Origin: Stenotrophomonas maltophilia
GTDB taxonomy: Bacteria; Pseudomonadota; Gammaproteobacteria; Xanthomonadales; Xanthomonadaceae
NCBI RefSeq assembly: GCF_003205835.1
Contig: NZ_CP029773.1
Location: 2,698,501-2,762,500, forward strand
Direction: 5' to 3'
Length of the DNA stretch: 64,000 nucleotides
How positions within the stretch are numbered: position 1 is the stretch's first letter; each line of letters starts with the position of its first letter. The notes under the pieces are model-generated. The model made no database searches, had not been told where the DNA came from, and worked only from the letters and a program-made list of their open reading frames with translations. A program made the position numbers and the translations under genes. This document shows positions 15,899-24,533 of this stretch, piece after piece.

Positions 15899-17442
15899 CA
15901 CACCACCTCCTTGCGGCGGTGGTTCGGCCCCTTGTCCACCACGAAGGTGGTGCTCTTGCGCTGGCCGAACAGGTCGGCCGGGCTGTCACCGTTGCAGCCG
16001 TTGCCGAAGGTGAAGCCGCAGCCGCCGCGCTCGCCGAAGGCATCGTTGGCATACTCGCGGTGGCCGGTCGGAATCACGAAACGGTCCTCGTAGTTGGCGA
16101 TGGCCAGGTAGCGGTACATCTCTTCCACCTGGGCGATGCTCAGTCCGGTCTGTTCCAGCACGGCGGTGTCTTCCACGCCGTCCACATTCTTGGCCCGGCG
16201 CCAGGCACGCATCGCCATCAGCCGCTCCAGCGCACGCACCACCGGCGCCTCGTCACCGGCCGTCAGCAGGTTGGCCAGGTAGCGCATCGGGATGCGCAGC
16301 GAGGCCACGTCCGGAAGTTCACCGCTCATGCCCACGCGGCCACGTTCGGCAGCCGACTGGATCGGCGACAGCGGCGGTACGTACCAGACCATCGGCAACG
16401 TGCGGTATTCCGGGTGCAGCGGCAGCGCCAGCTTCCAGTCGATCGCCAGCTTGTACACCGGCGACTGCCTGGCCGCATCCAGCCAGCTGTCCGGGATGCC
16501 CTCCTTGCGCGCGGCGGCGATCACCGCCGGGTCGTTCGGGTCCAGGAAGATGTCCAGGTGGGCCTGGTAGAGGTCCTTCTCGGCGGCCACCGAAGCCGCC
16601 TCGGCGATGCGGTCGGCGTCGTACAGCATCACGCCCAGGTAGCGGATACGGCCCACGCAGGTTTCCGAGCACACGGTCGGCTCGCCCATCTCGATGCGCG
16701 GGTAGCAGAAGATGCACTTCTCCGACTTGCCGCTCTTCCAGTTGTAGTAGATCTTCTTGTACGGGCAGGCCGAGACGCACATGCGCCAACCGCGGCACTT
16801 GTCCTGATCAATCAGCACGATGCCATCTTCCTCGCGCTTGTAGATCGCGCCCGACGGGCACGCCGACACGCACGCCGGGTTCAGGCAGTGCTCGCACAGG
16901 CGCGGCAGGTACATCATGAAGGTCTTCTCGAAGGCGCCGTAGATCTCCTTCTGCACCTGGTCGAAGTTGTAGTCGCGCGAGCGCTTGCTGAATTCAGAAC
17001 CGAGGATCTCCTCCCAGTTCGGGCCCCACTCGATCTTCTGCATGCGCTCGCCACTGATCAGCGAGCGCGGCCGTGCGGTCGGCTGGTGCTGGCTGTCCTT
17101 GGCGGTGTGCAGGTTCTGGTAGTCGAAATCGAACGGCTCGTAGTAGTCGTCGATCTGCGGCAGGTCCGGGTTGGCGAAGATCTTGGCCAGCATGCGCCAA
17201 CGGCCACCGGCACGCGGCACCAGCTTGCCGGCGCGGGTGCGCACCCAGCCGCCGTTCCACTTGTCCTGGTTCTCCCATTCCTTCGGGTAGCCGATGCCCG
17301 GTTTGGTTTCCACGTTGTTGAACCAGGCGTATTCGACGCCCTCGCGCGAGGTCCAGACGTTCTTGCAGGTGATCGAGCAGGTATGGCAGCCGATGCACTT
17401 GTCCAGGTTCAGCACCATCGCGATCTGTGCACGGACCTTCAT
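15898..17442 (-). CDS. narH: Nitrate reductase beta subunit NarH (iron-sulphur)
   Basis: The 514-residue electron-transfer subunit has four cysteine groups for three [4Fe-4S] clusters and one [3Fe-4S] cluster: CIGCHTCSITCKNVW at the N terminus, CEHCLNPACVSACPSG, CRGWRMCVSACPYKK and CIFCYPRIEMGEPTVC. The Trp in CRGWRMC marks the [3Fe-4S] site as in E. coli NarH. It carries electrons from NarI haem to NarG. It is coupled to narG by a one-base overlap (TGATG). Confidence 0.97.
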   Translation of the reverse strand: MKVRAQIAMVLNLDKCIGCHTCSITCKNVWTSREGVEYAWFNNVETKPGIGYPKEWENQDKWNGGWVRTRAGKLVPRAGGRWRMLAKIFANPDLPQIDDYYEPFDFDYQNLHTAKDSQHQPTARPRSLISGERMQKIEWGPNWEEILGSEFSKRSRDYNFDQVQKEIYGAFEKTFMMYLPRLCEHCLNPACVSACPSGAIYKREEDGIVLIDQDKCRGWRMCVSACPYKKIYYNWKSGKSEKCIFCYPRIEMGEPTVCSETCVGRIRYLGVMLYDADRIAEAASVAAEKDLYQAHLDIFLDPNDPAVIAAARKEGIPDSWLDAARQSPVYKLAIDWKLALPLHPEYRTLPMVWYVPPLSPIQSAAERGRVGMSGELPDVASLRIPMRYLANLLTAGDEAPVVRALERLMAMRAWRRAKNVDGVEDTAVLEQTGLSIAQVEEMYRYLAIANYEDRFVIPTGHREYANDAFGERGGCGFTFGNGCNGDSPADLFGQRKSTTFVVDKGPNHRRKEVV

Positions 17443-20400
17443 CACACCACCTCCTTGGCCATTGCAGGAACGCTTTCACCATCCAACCAATCAACCTTGT
17501 CCATCTTGCGCACGATCACGAACTCGTCGCGGTTGGTGCCGCAGGTGCCGTAGTAGTTGAAACCGTAGGCCAGCTGCGCGTAGCCGCCGATCATGTGGGT
17601 GGGCTTGAGCACGATGCGGGTCACCGAGTTGTGGATGCCGCCGCGGGTCCCGGAAATCTCCGAGCCCGGCACGTTGATGATGCGTTCCTGGGCGTGGTAC
17701 ATCATCGCCATGCCCGGCATCACGCGCTGGCTGACCACCGCACGCGCGGCAATCGCACCGTTGACGTTGAACAGCTCGATCCAGTCGTTGTCGACGATAC
17801 CGGCGCTGCGCGCGTCGTCCTCGCTGATCCACACGATCGGACCACCGCGCGACAGCGTCTGCATGATCAGGTTGTCGCTGTAGGTGCTGTGGATACCCCA
17901 CTTCTGATGTGGGGTGATCCAGTTCAGCACGATCTCCTTGTTGCCGTTCGGGCGCTGGTTCAGCAGCGGCTCCACCGTGCGCGTGTTGACCGGCGGCCGG
18001 TAGCCCATGAAGGCCTCGCCGAAGTCGATCATCCACTCGTGGTCCTGGTAGAACTGCTGGCGACCGGTCACCGTGCGCCACGGAATCAGCTCGTGCACGT
18101 TGGTATAGCCGGCGTTGTAGCTGACGTTGTCGTCCTCCAGGCCCGACCAGATCGGCGAAGAGATGATCTTGCGCGGCTGTGCCTGGATGTCACGGAAGCG
18201 GATCGCCTCGTGCTCCTTGCCCACCGCGAGGTGGGTATGCTCGCGGCCGGTGAAGGTCCCCAGCGATTCCCAGGCCTTCACTGCCACGTGGCCATTGGTC
18301 TCCGGCGCCAGGTGCAGGATCACCTCGGCCGCGTCGATCGCGGTCGAAATGGCCGGGCGACCCTGGCTCACGCCCGCGTCGTGCACGGTGTGGTTGAGCT
18401 TGCCGAGGAACTCGACCTCGTGCTTCGTGTCCCAGCTCATTCCCTTGCCGCCGTTGCCCAGCGTGTCCAGCAGCGGGCCCAGCGAGGTGAACTTGCGGTA
18501 CAGGTTCGGGTAGTCGCGCTCCACCACCGTCATCGACGGCATGGTCTGGCCCGGGATGGCCTCGCACTCGCCCTTCTTCCAGTCGGCCACGCCGAACGGC
18601 ATGCCCAGTTCGTTGGGGGTGTCGTGCAGGGTCGGCACCAGCACCAGATCCTTCTCCACGCCCAGCACACCGGGCGCCATCTCGCTCACGGTGCGGGCGA
18701 CCTCCTTGAAGATCTCCCAGTCGCTGCGCGATTCCCAGGCCGGATCCACCGCCTTCGACAGCGGGTGGATGAACGGGTGCATGTCCGACGTGTTGAGATC
18801 GTCCTTCTCGTACCAGGTGGCCGTGGGCAGCACGATGTCCGAGTACAGCGCGGTGGTGCACATGCGGAAGTCGAGCGTGACCAGCAGGTCCAGCTTGCCT
18901 TCCGGTGCCTCGTCACGCCACGTCACTTCCTCGGGCTTGATCGCCCCCATCTCGCCCAGGTCCTTGCCCTGCAGGCCGTGGCGCGTGCCGAGCAGATGCC
19001 GCAGCATGTATTCGTGGCCCTTGCCCGAGGAACCGAGCAGGTTCGAGCGCCAGATGAACATCATGCGCGGGTGGTTCTGCTGCGCATCCGGATCGGCGAA
19101 GGCGAAGTCCAGCGAGCCGTCCTTGAACTTGCCCAGCGCGTAGTCGGCCGGGGCAACGCCCGCCGCGTCCGCCTCGCGTACCAGCTGCAGCGGGTTGCGG
19201 TCCAGCTGTGGCGCACACGGCAGCCAGCCCATGCGCACCGCGCGCAGGTTCAGGTCGGCCAGGCTGCCGCTGTACTTGCTCGCGTCCGCCAGCGGCGACA
19301 GCAGCTCGTCCACCTGCAGCTTCTCGTAGCGCCACTGCCCGGTGTTGAAGTAGAAGAACGATGTGCCGTTCATGTGGCGCGGCGGGCGGCTCCAGTCCAG
19401 GCCGAACGCCAGCGGCTGCCAGCCGGTCTGCGGGCGCAGCTTCTCCTGGCCCACGTAGTGCGCCCAACCACCACCGGTCTGGCCCACGCAACCGCACATG
19501 ATCAGCATGTTGATCAGGCCGCGGTAGTTCATGTCGTTGTGGAACCAGTGGTTCATGCCCGCGCCGACGATGATCATCGAACGGCCATGGGTCTTGTCGG
19601 CGGTACGCGCGAACTCGCGGGCGATCTCGATCACCTCGGCACGCGACACGCCAGTGATGCGTTCCTGCCAGGCCGGCGTGCCCGGCACCATGTCGTCGAA
19701 GCTCGATGCCACGTTGCCGCCGCCAAAGCCACGGTCCACGCCGTACTGGGCCAGCAGCAGGTCGTAGACCGTGGCCACCAGGGTCTCGCCGCCATCGGCC
19801 AGGGCCAGGCGACGCACCGGGATGTTGCGCTCAAGCACGTCGTCGGCCGGCGCAGCGGTCCAGCCATCGGTCTCGATGCCACCGAAGTACGGGAAGCTCA
19901 CCGCCTCGATGCCCTCATGGCCATCGGCCAGGCTCAGGCGCAGGCGCGTATCGGCGCCGTTGCTTTCCTTTTCCTCGATGTTCCACTTGCCCTTCTCGCC
20001 CCAGCGGAAGCCGATCGAGCCGTTGGGCACCACGATCTGGCCGCTGGTCTCGTCATAGGCCAGCGTCTTCCAGTCCGGGTTGTTGGCTTCGCCCAGCCCG
20101 CCCAGTTCACTGGCGCGCAGGAAGCGGCCCGGCACCAGGCGGCCGTCGTCGCGGCGTTCCAGGCGCACCAGCATCGGCATGTCCGAGTACTGGCGGCAAT
20201 AGTCCTGGAAGTACTGCGAGGGCGAATCGACGTGGAACTCGCGCAGGATCACATGGCCGAAGGCGAAGGCCAACGCCGCGTCGGTACCCTGCTTGGGGTG
20301 CAGCCAGTGGTCGGTCAGCTTGGCCAGCTCGGAATAGTCCGGGCAGATCGCCACCGTCTTGGTGCCGTTGTAGCGCGCCTCGGTGAAGAAGTGCGCATCG

Positions 20401-21185
20401 GGCGTGCGCGTCTGCGGCACGTTCGAGCCCCAGGCGATGATGTAGCGGCTGTTGTACCAGTCGGCCGATTCGGGCACGTCGGTCTGCTCGCCCCAGATCT
20501 GCGGCGAGGCCGGCGGCAGATCGCAGTACCAGTCATAGAACGACAGGCAGGCGCCGCCCAGCAACGACAGGTAACGCGCACCGGCGGCGTAGGACACCAT
20601 CGACATCGCCGGGATCGGCGAGAAGCCGACCACGCGGTCCGGGCCGTACTGCTTCACCGTGTACAGGTTGGAGGCCGCAATGATCTCGTTGGCCTCTTCC
20701 CAGTGCAGGCGCACGAAGCCGCCCATGCCGCGGCGGGTCTTGTACGAACGCGCCTTCTCCTTGTCCTCCACGATGCTGGCCCAGGCATCGACCGGAGCCT
20801 TGCCCTTGCGCGCTTCGCGCCACAGGCGCAGCAGCGTGCCGCGGATCAGCGGGTACTTCAGCCGGTTGGCGCTGTACAGGTACCAGGAATAGCTGGCGCC
20901 ACGCGGGCAGCCACGCGGTTCATGGTTGGGCAGGTCCGGGCGCGTACGCGGGTAGTCGGTCTGCTGGGTCTCCCAGGTGACCAGGCCGTTCTTGACGTAG
21001 ATCTTCCAGCTGCACGAACCCGTGCAGTTCACGCCGTGGGTGGAGCGCACGATCTTGTCGTACTGCCAGCGGGCGCGGTAGCTGTTTTCCCAGTCACGGC
21101 CCTCGCTCTTGGCGAATCCGTGGCCATCGGCAAAGGTCTGGGGGTCACGCTTGAAGAACTGCAAGCGATCGAGGAAATAACTCAT
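17442..21185 (-). CDS. narG: Nitrate reductase alpha subunit NarG (molybdopterin)
   Basis: The 1247-residue catalytic subunit reduces nitrate to nitrite on the cytoplasmic side using a bis-MGD cofactor. Near the N terminus it has HGVNCTGSCSWKIYVKNG followed by RGCPRGASYSW, giving the His plus three Cys that hold the FS0 cluster. The Mo-binding region has YIIAWGSNVPQTRTPDAH, and the C-terminal cofactor domain ends in NYYGTCGTNRDEFV. Length equals that of characterised NarG. The large open frame on the opposite strand (17427-22727) is a composition artefact. Confidence 0.98.
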   Translation of the reverse strand: MSYFLDRLQFFKRDPQTFADGHGFAKSEGRDWENSYRARWQYDKIVRSTHGVNCTGSCSWKIYVKNGLVTWETQQTDYPRTRPDLPNHEPRGCPRGASYSWYLYSANRLKYPLIRGTLLRLWREARKGKAPVDAWASIVEDKEKARSYKTRRGMGGFVRLHWEEANEIIAASNLYTVKQYGPDRVVGFSPIPAMSMVSYAAGARYLSLLGGACLSFYDWYCDLPPASPQIWGEQTDVPESADWYNSRYIIAWGSNVPQTRTPDAHFFTEARYNGTKTVAICPDYSELAKLTDHWLHPKQGTDAALAFAFGHVILREFHVDSPSQYFQDYCRQYSDMPMLVRLERRDDGRLVPGRFLRASELGGLGEANNPDWKTLAYDETSGQIVVPNGSIGFRWGEKGKWNIEEKESNGADTRLRLSLADGHEGIEAVSFPYFGGIETDGWTAAPADDVLERNIPVRRLALADGGETLVATVYDLLLAQYGVDRGFGGGNVASSFDDMVPGTPAWQERITGVSRAEVIEIAREFARTADKTHGRSMIIVGAGMNHWFHNDMNYRGLINMLIMCGCVGQTGGGWAHYVGQEKLRPQTGWQPLAFGLDWSRPPRHMNGTSFFYFNTGQWRYEKLQVDELLSPLADASKYSGSLADLNLRAVRMGWLPCAPQLDRNPLQLVREADAAGVAPADYALGKFKDGSLDFAFADPDAQQNHPRMMFIWRSNLLGSSGKGHEYMLRHLLGTRHGLQGKDLGEMGAIKPEEVTWRDEAPEGKLDLLVTLDFRMCTTALYSDIVLPTATWYEKDDLNTSDMHPFIHPLSKAVDPAWESRSDWEIFKEVARTVSEMAPGVLGVEKDLVLVPTLHDTPNELGMPFGVADWKKGECEAIPGQTMPSMTVVERDYPNLYRKFTSLGPLLDTLGNGGKGMSWDTKHEVEFLGKLNHTVHDAGVSQGRPAISTAIDAAEVILHLAPETNGHVAVKAWESLGTFTGREHTHLAVGKEHEAIRFRDIQAQPRKIISSPIWSGLEDDNVSYNAGYTNVHELIPWRTVTGRQQFYQDHEWMIDFGEAFMGYRPPVNTRTVEPLLNQRPNGNKEIVLNWITPHQKWGIHSTYSDNLIMQTLSRGGPIVWISEDDARSAGIVDNDWIELFNVNGAIAARAVVSQRVMPGMAMMYHAQERIINVPGSEISGTRGGIHNSVTRIVLKPTHMIGGYAQLAYGFNYYGTCGTNRDEFVIVRKMDKVDWLDGESVPAMAKEVV

Positions 21186-21257
21186 CGGGGGTCTCCCTTT
21201 GCGGACATCGGCATCGTGGCTGTGTGTGTCATCTGGCTGCGGTGCGTTTTCATGTCG

Positions 21258-22676
21258 TCAGCAGGGTGTCTCGGCACCGCGCCGGTAGTACCACCACCAG
21301 GTCACGGCCAGGCAGGTGACGTAGAAAACAACGAATCCGTACAGCGCCATGTCGGGGCTGCCGGTCAAGGTGATGGACGAGCCGTAGCTCTTGGGAATGA
21401 AGAAGCCGCCATAGGCACCGATCGCACCGGAGAAACCGACCACCGCGGCCGACTCGATGCTGGCTTGGTGCGCGGCCGTGGCCTTGCCTTCGGCGTTGTC
21501 GTTGGCCGACCAGCGCTCATGCAGGGTGCGGAAGATCACCGGGATCATGCGGAACGTGGTGCCGTTGCCGATGCCGCTGAGCACGAACAGCGCCATGAAG
21601 CTGAGCAGGAAGCCATGGAAGTTGCCGCCCTGGCCGTGACTGGGCAGGAAGTGCAGCACGCCGAACACGGCCGCGATCATCAGCGCGAACACCCAGAAGG
21701 TCAGGCGTGCGCCACCCCAGCGGTCGGCCATGCTGCCGCCCACCGAGCGCATCAACGCACCCAGCAGCGGGCCGATGAAGGCGTAGGCCAGCGGGTTCAC
21801 ATCCGGGAACTGGCTCTTCACCAGCATCGGGAAGCCGGCCGAGAAACCGATGTAGGAACCGAAGGTGCCGATGTACAACCAGCACATCAGCCAGTTGTGC
21901 TTGCGGCGGAAGATCACCGCCTGCTCGGAGAACGACGAGCGGGCGCTGGTCAGGTCGTTCATGCCGAACCAGGCCGCGATGGCACACAGCGCAATCGCCG
22001 GCACCCAGATGAAGCCGGCGTTCTGCAGGAACAACGGCGCCCCACCCTCCACCGTGGGCTGCGGTGCACCACCCAGCGCACCGAACACGCCCACGGTGAT
22101 GACCAGCGGGATCACCGCCTGCGCCACCGACACGCCCACGTTGCCCAGGCCGGCGTTCAAGCCCAGCGCCAGGCCCTGCTTCTGCTTGGGGTAGAAGAAG
22201 GAGATGTTGGACATCGACGACGAGAAGTTCGCGCCACCGAACCCGCACAGGATCGCGATGGCCACGAACACCCCGTACGACGTGGCCGGGTCCTGTACCG
22301 CAAAGCCGAGCCAGAGCGTCGGCGCCAGCAGCGAGGCCGTGGACAGCGCGGTCCAGCGGCGGCCACCGAAGATCGGAATCACGAACGAATAGAAGATGCG
22401 CAGCGTGGCGCCGGACAGGCTGGGCAGCGCCACCAGCCAGAACAGCTGGTCGGTGCTGAAGTTGAAGCCGATCTTCGGCAGGCTGATCGACACCGCCGAG
22501 AACAGTACCCAGACCGAGAAGGCCAGCAGCAGCGAGGGGATCGAGATGACCAGGTTGCGGGTGGCGACCCGCTTGCCGGTGCGCTCCCAGTAGCCGGGAT
22601 CTTCCGGCGTCCAGTCGCTGATGACGCGACCCGGACGGGCAGTGCTGCGGACAACAGGATCGCTACCGACGGTCAT
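21258..22676 (-). CDS. narK: Nitrate/nitrite antiporter NarK (E. coli NarK/NarK2 type)
   Basis: The 472-residue MFS transporter has a hydrophilic N-terminal tail (VISDWTPEDPGYWERTGKR) like E. coli NarK. The nitrate signature GFGGANFSSSMSNISFFYP with GLALGLNAGLGNVGVS is present, as is a second copy of the motif late in the protein (FSGAIGAYGGFFIP). It brings in nitrate for NarG in exchange for nitrite. It is the first gene of the nar operon, 72 bases before narG, under a perfect FNR box at 22773. The ATG at 22676 (MTVGSDPV) is chosen because the frame upstream only offers a TTG. Confidence 0.95.
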   Translation of the reverse strand: MTVGSDPVVRSTARPGRVISDWTPEDPGYWERTGKRVATRNLVISIPSLLLAFSVWVLFSAVSISLPKIGFNFSTDQLFWLVALPSLSGATLRIFYSFVIPIFGGRRWTALSTASLLAPTLWLGFAVQDPATSYGVFVAIAILCGFGGANFSSSMSNISFFYPKQKQGLALGLNAGLGNVGVSVAQAVIPLVITVGVFGALGGAPQPTVEGGAPLFLQNAGFIWVPAIALCAIAAWFGMNDLTSARSSFSEQAVIFRRKHNWLMCWLYIGTFGSYIGFSAGFPMLVKSQFPDVNPLAYAFIGPLLGALMRSVGGSMADRWGGARLTFWVFALMIAAVFGVLHFLPSHGQGGNFHGFLLSFMALFVLSGIGNGTTFRMIPVIFRTLHERWSANDNAEGKATAAHQASIESAAVVGFSGAIGAYGGFFIPKSYGSSITLTGSPDMALYGFVVFYVTCLAVTWWWYYRRGAETPC

Positions 22677-22772
22677 ACATGGCTCCAAGGCTGTGGAATG
22701 ACGTGGGTACTGCGTTTCAAGTTGTGACCCGTCGTCATGCAGCCATTAGGCCGCGCAGCAACAACGACGGGG

Positions 22773-22786
22773 TTGATCTGGATCAA
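22773..22786. promoter_or_regulatory. FNR box of the nar operon
   Basis: TTGATCTGGATCAA fits TTGAT-N4-ATCAA perfectly. Its centre is about 103 bases upstream of the narK ATG; a -41.5 placement puts transcription start near 22738. No NarL heptamer pair or narXL gene is obvious nearby. Confidence 0.85.
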
Positions 22787-22821
22787 TCAGGGGCCGGTTT
22801 CCGCCGTGCCCCTGACAAATG

Positions 22822-23187
22822 TCAAACCGGTGAAGCGGTGTTGCGGCGGGTCACCCCGCGCTGGCGCACGCTGTCGCGCACGTCCACATCGAACTGCAGC
22901 TGAAGCTGGCCGCCATCTTCCAGGGCAATGTCGAACGGCAGGCCGTCACGGCACGGCAGCCGCGCCGCCAAGGCCTCGACTGCCGGGCGCGGCAGTACCA
23001 GGCGGCAGAAGGTGCCGCCATCGAGCAGCACCGGTTGATCACCGCCATGCAGCGACACCGCCATGCCCCAGCCCTCGATGCCGCCAAAGCGGGTCATGTT
23101 CTCGACCGATTCACCGGCCAGCAGGCGCGCCAGTTCGGCCTCGTCCAGGCGAAGCCGTACTGATTGATCCTGCAACTGCACTTTCAT
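22822..23187 (-). CDS. Unknown protein, last gene of the molybdenum cofactor operon
   Basis: I do not recognise a family for this 121-residue soluble protein. It starts MKVQLQDQSVRLRLDEAELA and looks like a two-sheet beta fold with short helices. Segments include GGIEGWGMAVSLHGGDQPVL and LPFDIALEDGGQLQLQFDVD. There are two cysteines (FCRLVLP, LPCRDG) and no catalytic signature. Its ATG overlaps the mobA stop (ATGA), so it is expressed with the cofactor genes and probably serves molybdoenzyme maturation. The frame to 23205 adds six residues but lacks a better start. Confidence 0.75.
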   Translation of the reverse strand: MKVQLQDQSVRLRLDEAELARLLAGESVENMTRFGGIEGWGMAVSLHGGDQPVLLDGGTFCRLVLPRPAVEALAARLPCRDGLPFDIALEDGGQLQLQFDVDVRDSVRQRGVTRRNTASPV

Positions 23188-23732
23188 GACGCAACATCCT
23201 CCCATTGTTCGGGGGTATTGCAGTTGACCAGGCAGGCTTCGTCAACGCTTTCCAGCAGCAGCGCGTGCATCTGCAGGCGGCGCTGGAAGGCCTGTACCGA
23301 GCGCGGCCCGTCCGCATCATCCAGCATCGCGGCCAGCACGCTACGAGTGGCATTGTCCACATTCAACCGCATGGGAAAGGGATGCCCGTCAAAGATCGTG
23401 CATGCGCCCTGCCCCTCGGCAGCCAGCCGTCGCAGCAGCCGTGGCGCCAGCAACGGCGTATCCACCGCTACCACCCAGGCCGGGCTGTCGGGCATCTGCT
23501 GCATCACGCTGTGCAGTCCACCCAGGGGGCCGCAGCGCGCTACCTGATCGGGGATGCCGCCGAAGGCCGGATAGTCACCGCTCACCCAGACCCGACCGGC
23601 GCCAGCCTGCAGCAGCAGGCCACGCATGTGTTCCAGCAGGGTGCGCCCCTTCCACGGCAGCAGCGCCTTGTCGCGCCCCATCCGGCTGGACAGGCCACCG
23701 GCCAGCACGATGCCGTTGATGGCTCCATTCAT
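23184..23732 (-). CDS. mobA: Molybdenum cofactor guanylyltransferase MobA
   Basis: MobA joins GMP to molybdopterin, making the MGD form that NarG needs. The 182-residue protein has the nucleotidyltransferase start LAGGLSSRMGRDKALLPW, with the GTP-binding Gly-rich loop and Lys, then CGPLGGLHSVM and the metal-binding VVAVDTPLL. Length is normal. A small SMAG element separates it from moaE. Confidence 0.94.
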   Translation of the reverse strand: MNGAINGIVLAGGLSSRMGRDKALLPWKGRTLLEHMRGLLLQAGAGRVWVSGDYPAFGGIPDQVARCGPLGGLHSVMQQMPDSPAWVVAVDTPLLAPRLLRRLAAEGQGACTIFDGHPFPMRLNVDNATRSVLAAMLDDADGPRSVQAFQRRLQMHALLLESVDEACLVNCNTPEQWEDVAS

Positions 23733-23733
23733 G

Positions 23734-23758
23734 GTAGAGCCACGCCATGCGTGGCTGC
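23734..23758. repeat. Single SMAG-type palindrome (GTAGAGCCACGC subfamily)
   Basis: GTAGAGCCACGCCATGCGTG and the following GCTGC form a hairpin of a different sequence subfamily from the CCGGCC-stem SMAGs. It starts immediately upstream of the mobA ATG, inside the moaE-mobA gap of the cofactor operon. Confidence 0.7.
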
Positions 23759-23765
23759 AGCGGAC

Positions 23766-24266
23766 TCAATGGTGGTGGTCGTGCGCATGGTCATGGGCAT
23801 GTGCGGGCTCGCTGTCCGCATGGCACAGGCTGCAACCCTCGCTCCACTCGCTGTCGCCGTCCTCGTAATGCTCCTGCTTCCAGATCGGGCACTGGTGCTT
23901 CACCACCTCGATCAACTGGCGGCAGGCACGGAACGCCTCGTCCCGGTGCGGGCTGCCCGCAGCCACCACCACCGCCACATCGCCAATGCCCAACCGGCCC
24001 TTGGCATGGGCCACATACAGCTTCAGCTTCGGACCGAACGTCGCCTCGACCTCGGCGGCCAAGCGCTTGAACTCGTTCAACACCAGCGGCTCGAACAGGT
24101 CGTAGGTGATCCCGGTCACCGGTCGGCCGATATTGACGTCGCGCACCTTGCCGATGAACACATCGATGCCACCGAAACCCGGATCGGACACCGCAGCGAT
24201 GCCCTCGGCCGGATCGATCGCCGCCTGCGCGCGGTCCACCACCTTGGCGATGATCTTCTCGCTCAT
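23766..24266 (-). CDS. moaE: Molybdopterin synthase catalytic subunit MoaE, with His-rich tail
   Basis: MoaE transfers sulphur from MoaD to cyclic pyranopterin monophosphate to make molybdopterin. The 166-residue protein has GGIDVFIGKVRDVN, AHAKGRLGIGDVAVVVA, SPHRDEAF and the catalytic Lys region VKHQCPIWKQEHYEDG. The core ends near residue 142. It then carries an unusual tail, CSLCHADSEPAHAHDHAHDH plus a final H, rich in His, Cys and Asp, that could bind metal. It begins three bases after moaD stops. Confidence 0.95.
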   Translation of the reverse strand: MSEKIIAKVVDRAQAAIDPAEGIAAVSDPGFGGIDVFIGKVRDVNIGRPVTGITYDLFEPLVLNEFKRLAAEVEATFGPKLKLYVAHAKGRLGIGDVAVVVAAGSPHRDEAFRACRQLIEVVKHQCPIWKQEHYEDGDSEWSEGCSLCHADSEPAHAHDHAHDHHH

Positions 24267-24269
24267 CGC

Positions 24270-24533
24270 TCAGCCCCCGCTTACCGGCGGCAGGATCGCC
24301 ACCCGGCCATCGTCGGGCAGCGCTTCGTGGTCACGCAGCACGCGTTGCTGGTCGGCGAACGCCGAGTAGTCCAGCAGGCCAGCGCGGAAACCCGGCCAAC
24401 GCGTCGGCAGCAGCTCGCGCAGCGCCTGGCGCAGGTCGGCCACGGTGCCACCGGCCACCTCCACCGCGATCTCGCGGCTGGCATCCAGATCGGAAAACGC
24501 ACCAAACAACTGCAGATTCACCTGTTTCATCAT
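24270..24533 (-). CDS. moaD: Molybdopterin synthase sulphur carrier MoaD
   Basis: This 87-residue ubiquitin-like protein ends in the required Gly-Gly (LPPVSGG), where the thiocarboxylate forms. Its N-terminal strand VNLQLFGAFSDL fits the family. ATGATG at the start gives two possible initiators (24533 or 24530), both overlapping the moeA stop. Confidence 0.93.
   Translation of the reverse strand: MMKQVNLQLFGAFSDLDASREIAVEVAGGTVADLRQALRELLPTRWPGFRAGLLDYSAFADQQRVLRDHEALPDDGRVAILPPVSGG

Noticed and set aside
17427..22727. 1766-codon open frame opposite narG-narK
   Set aside because: It is antisense to well-supported genes, its product is His/Arg/Val-rich without domains, and it arises from high GC and codon bias.
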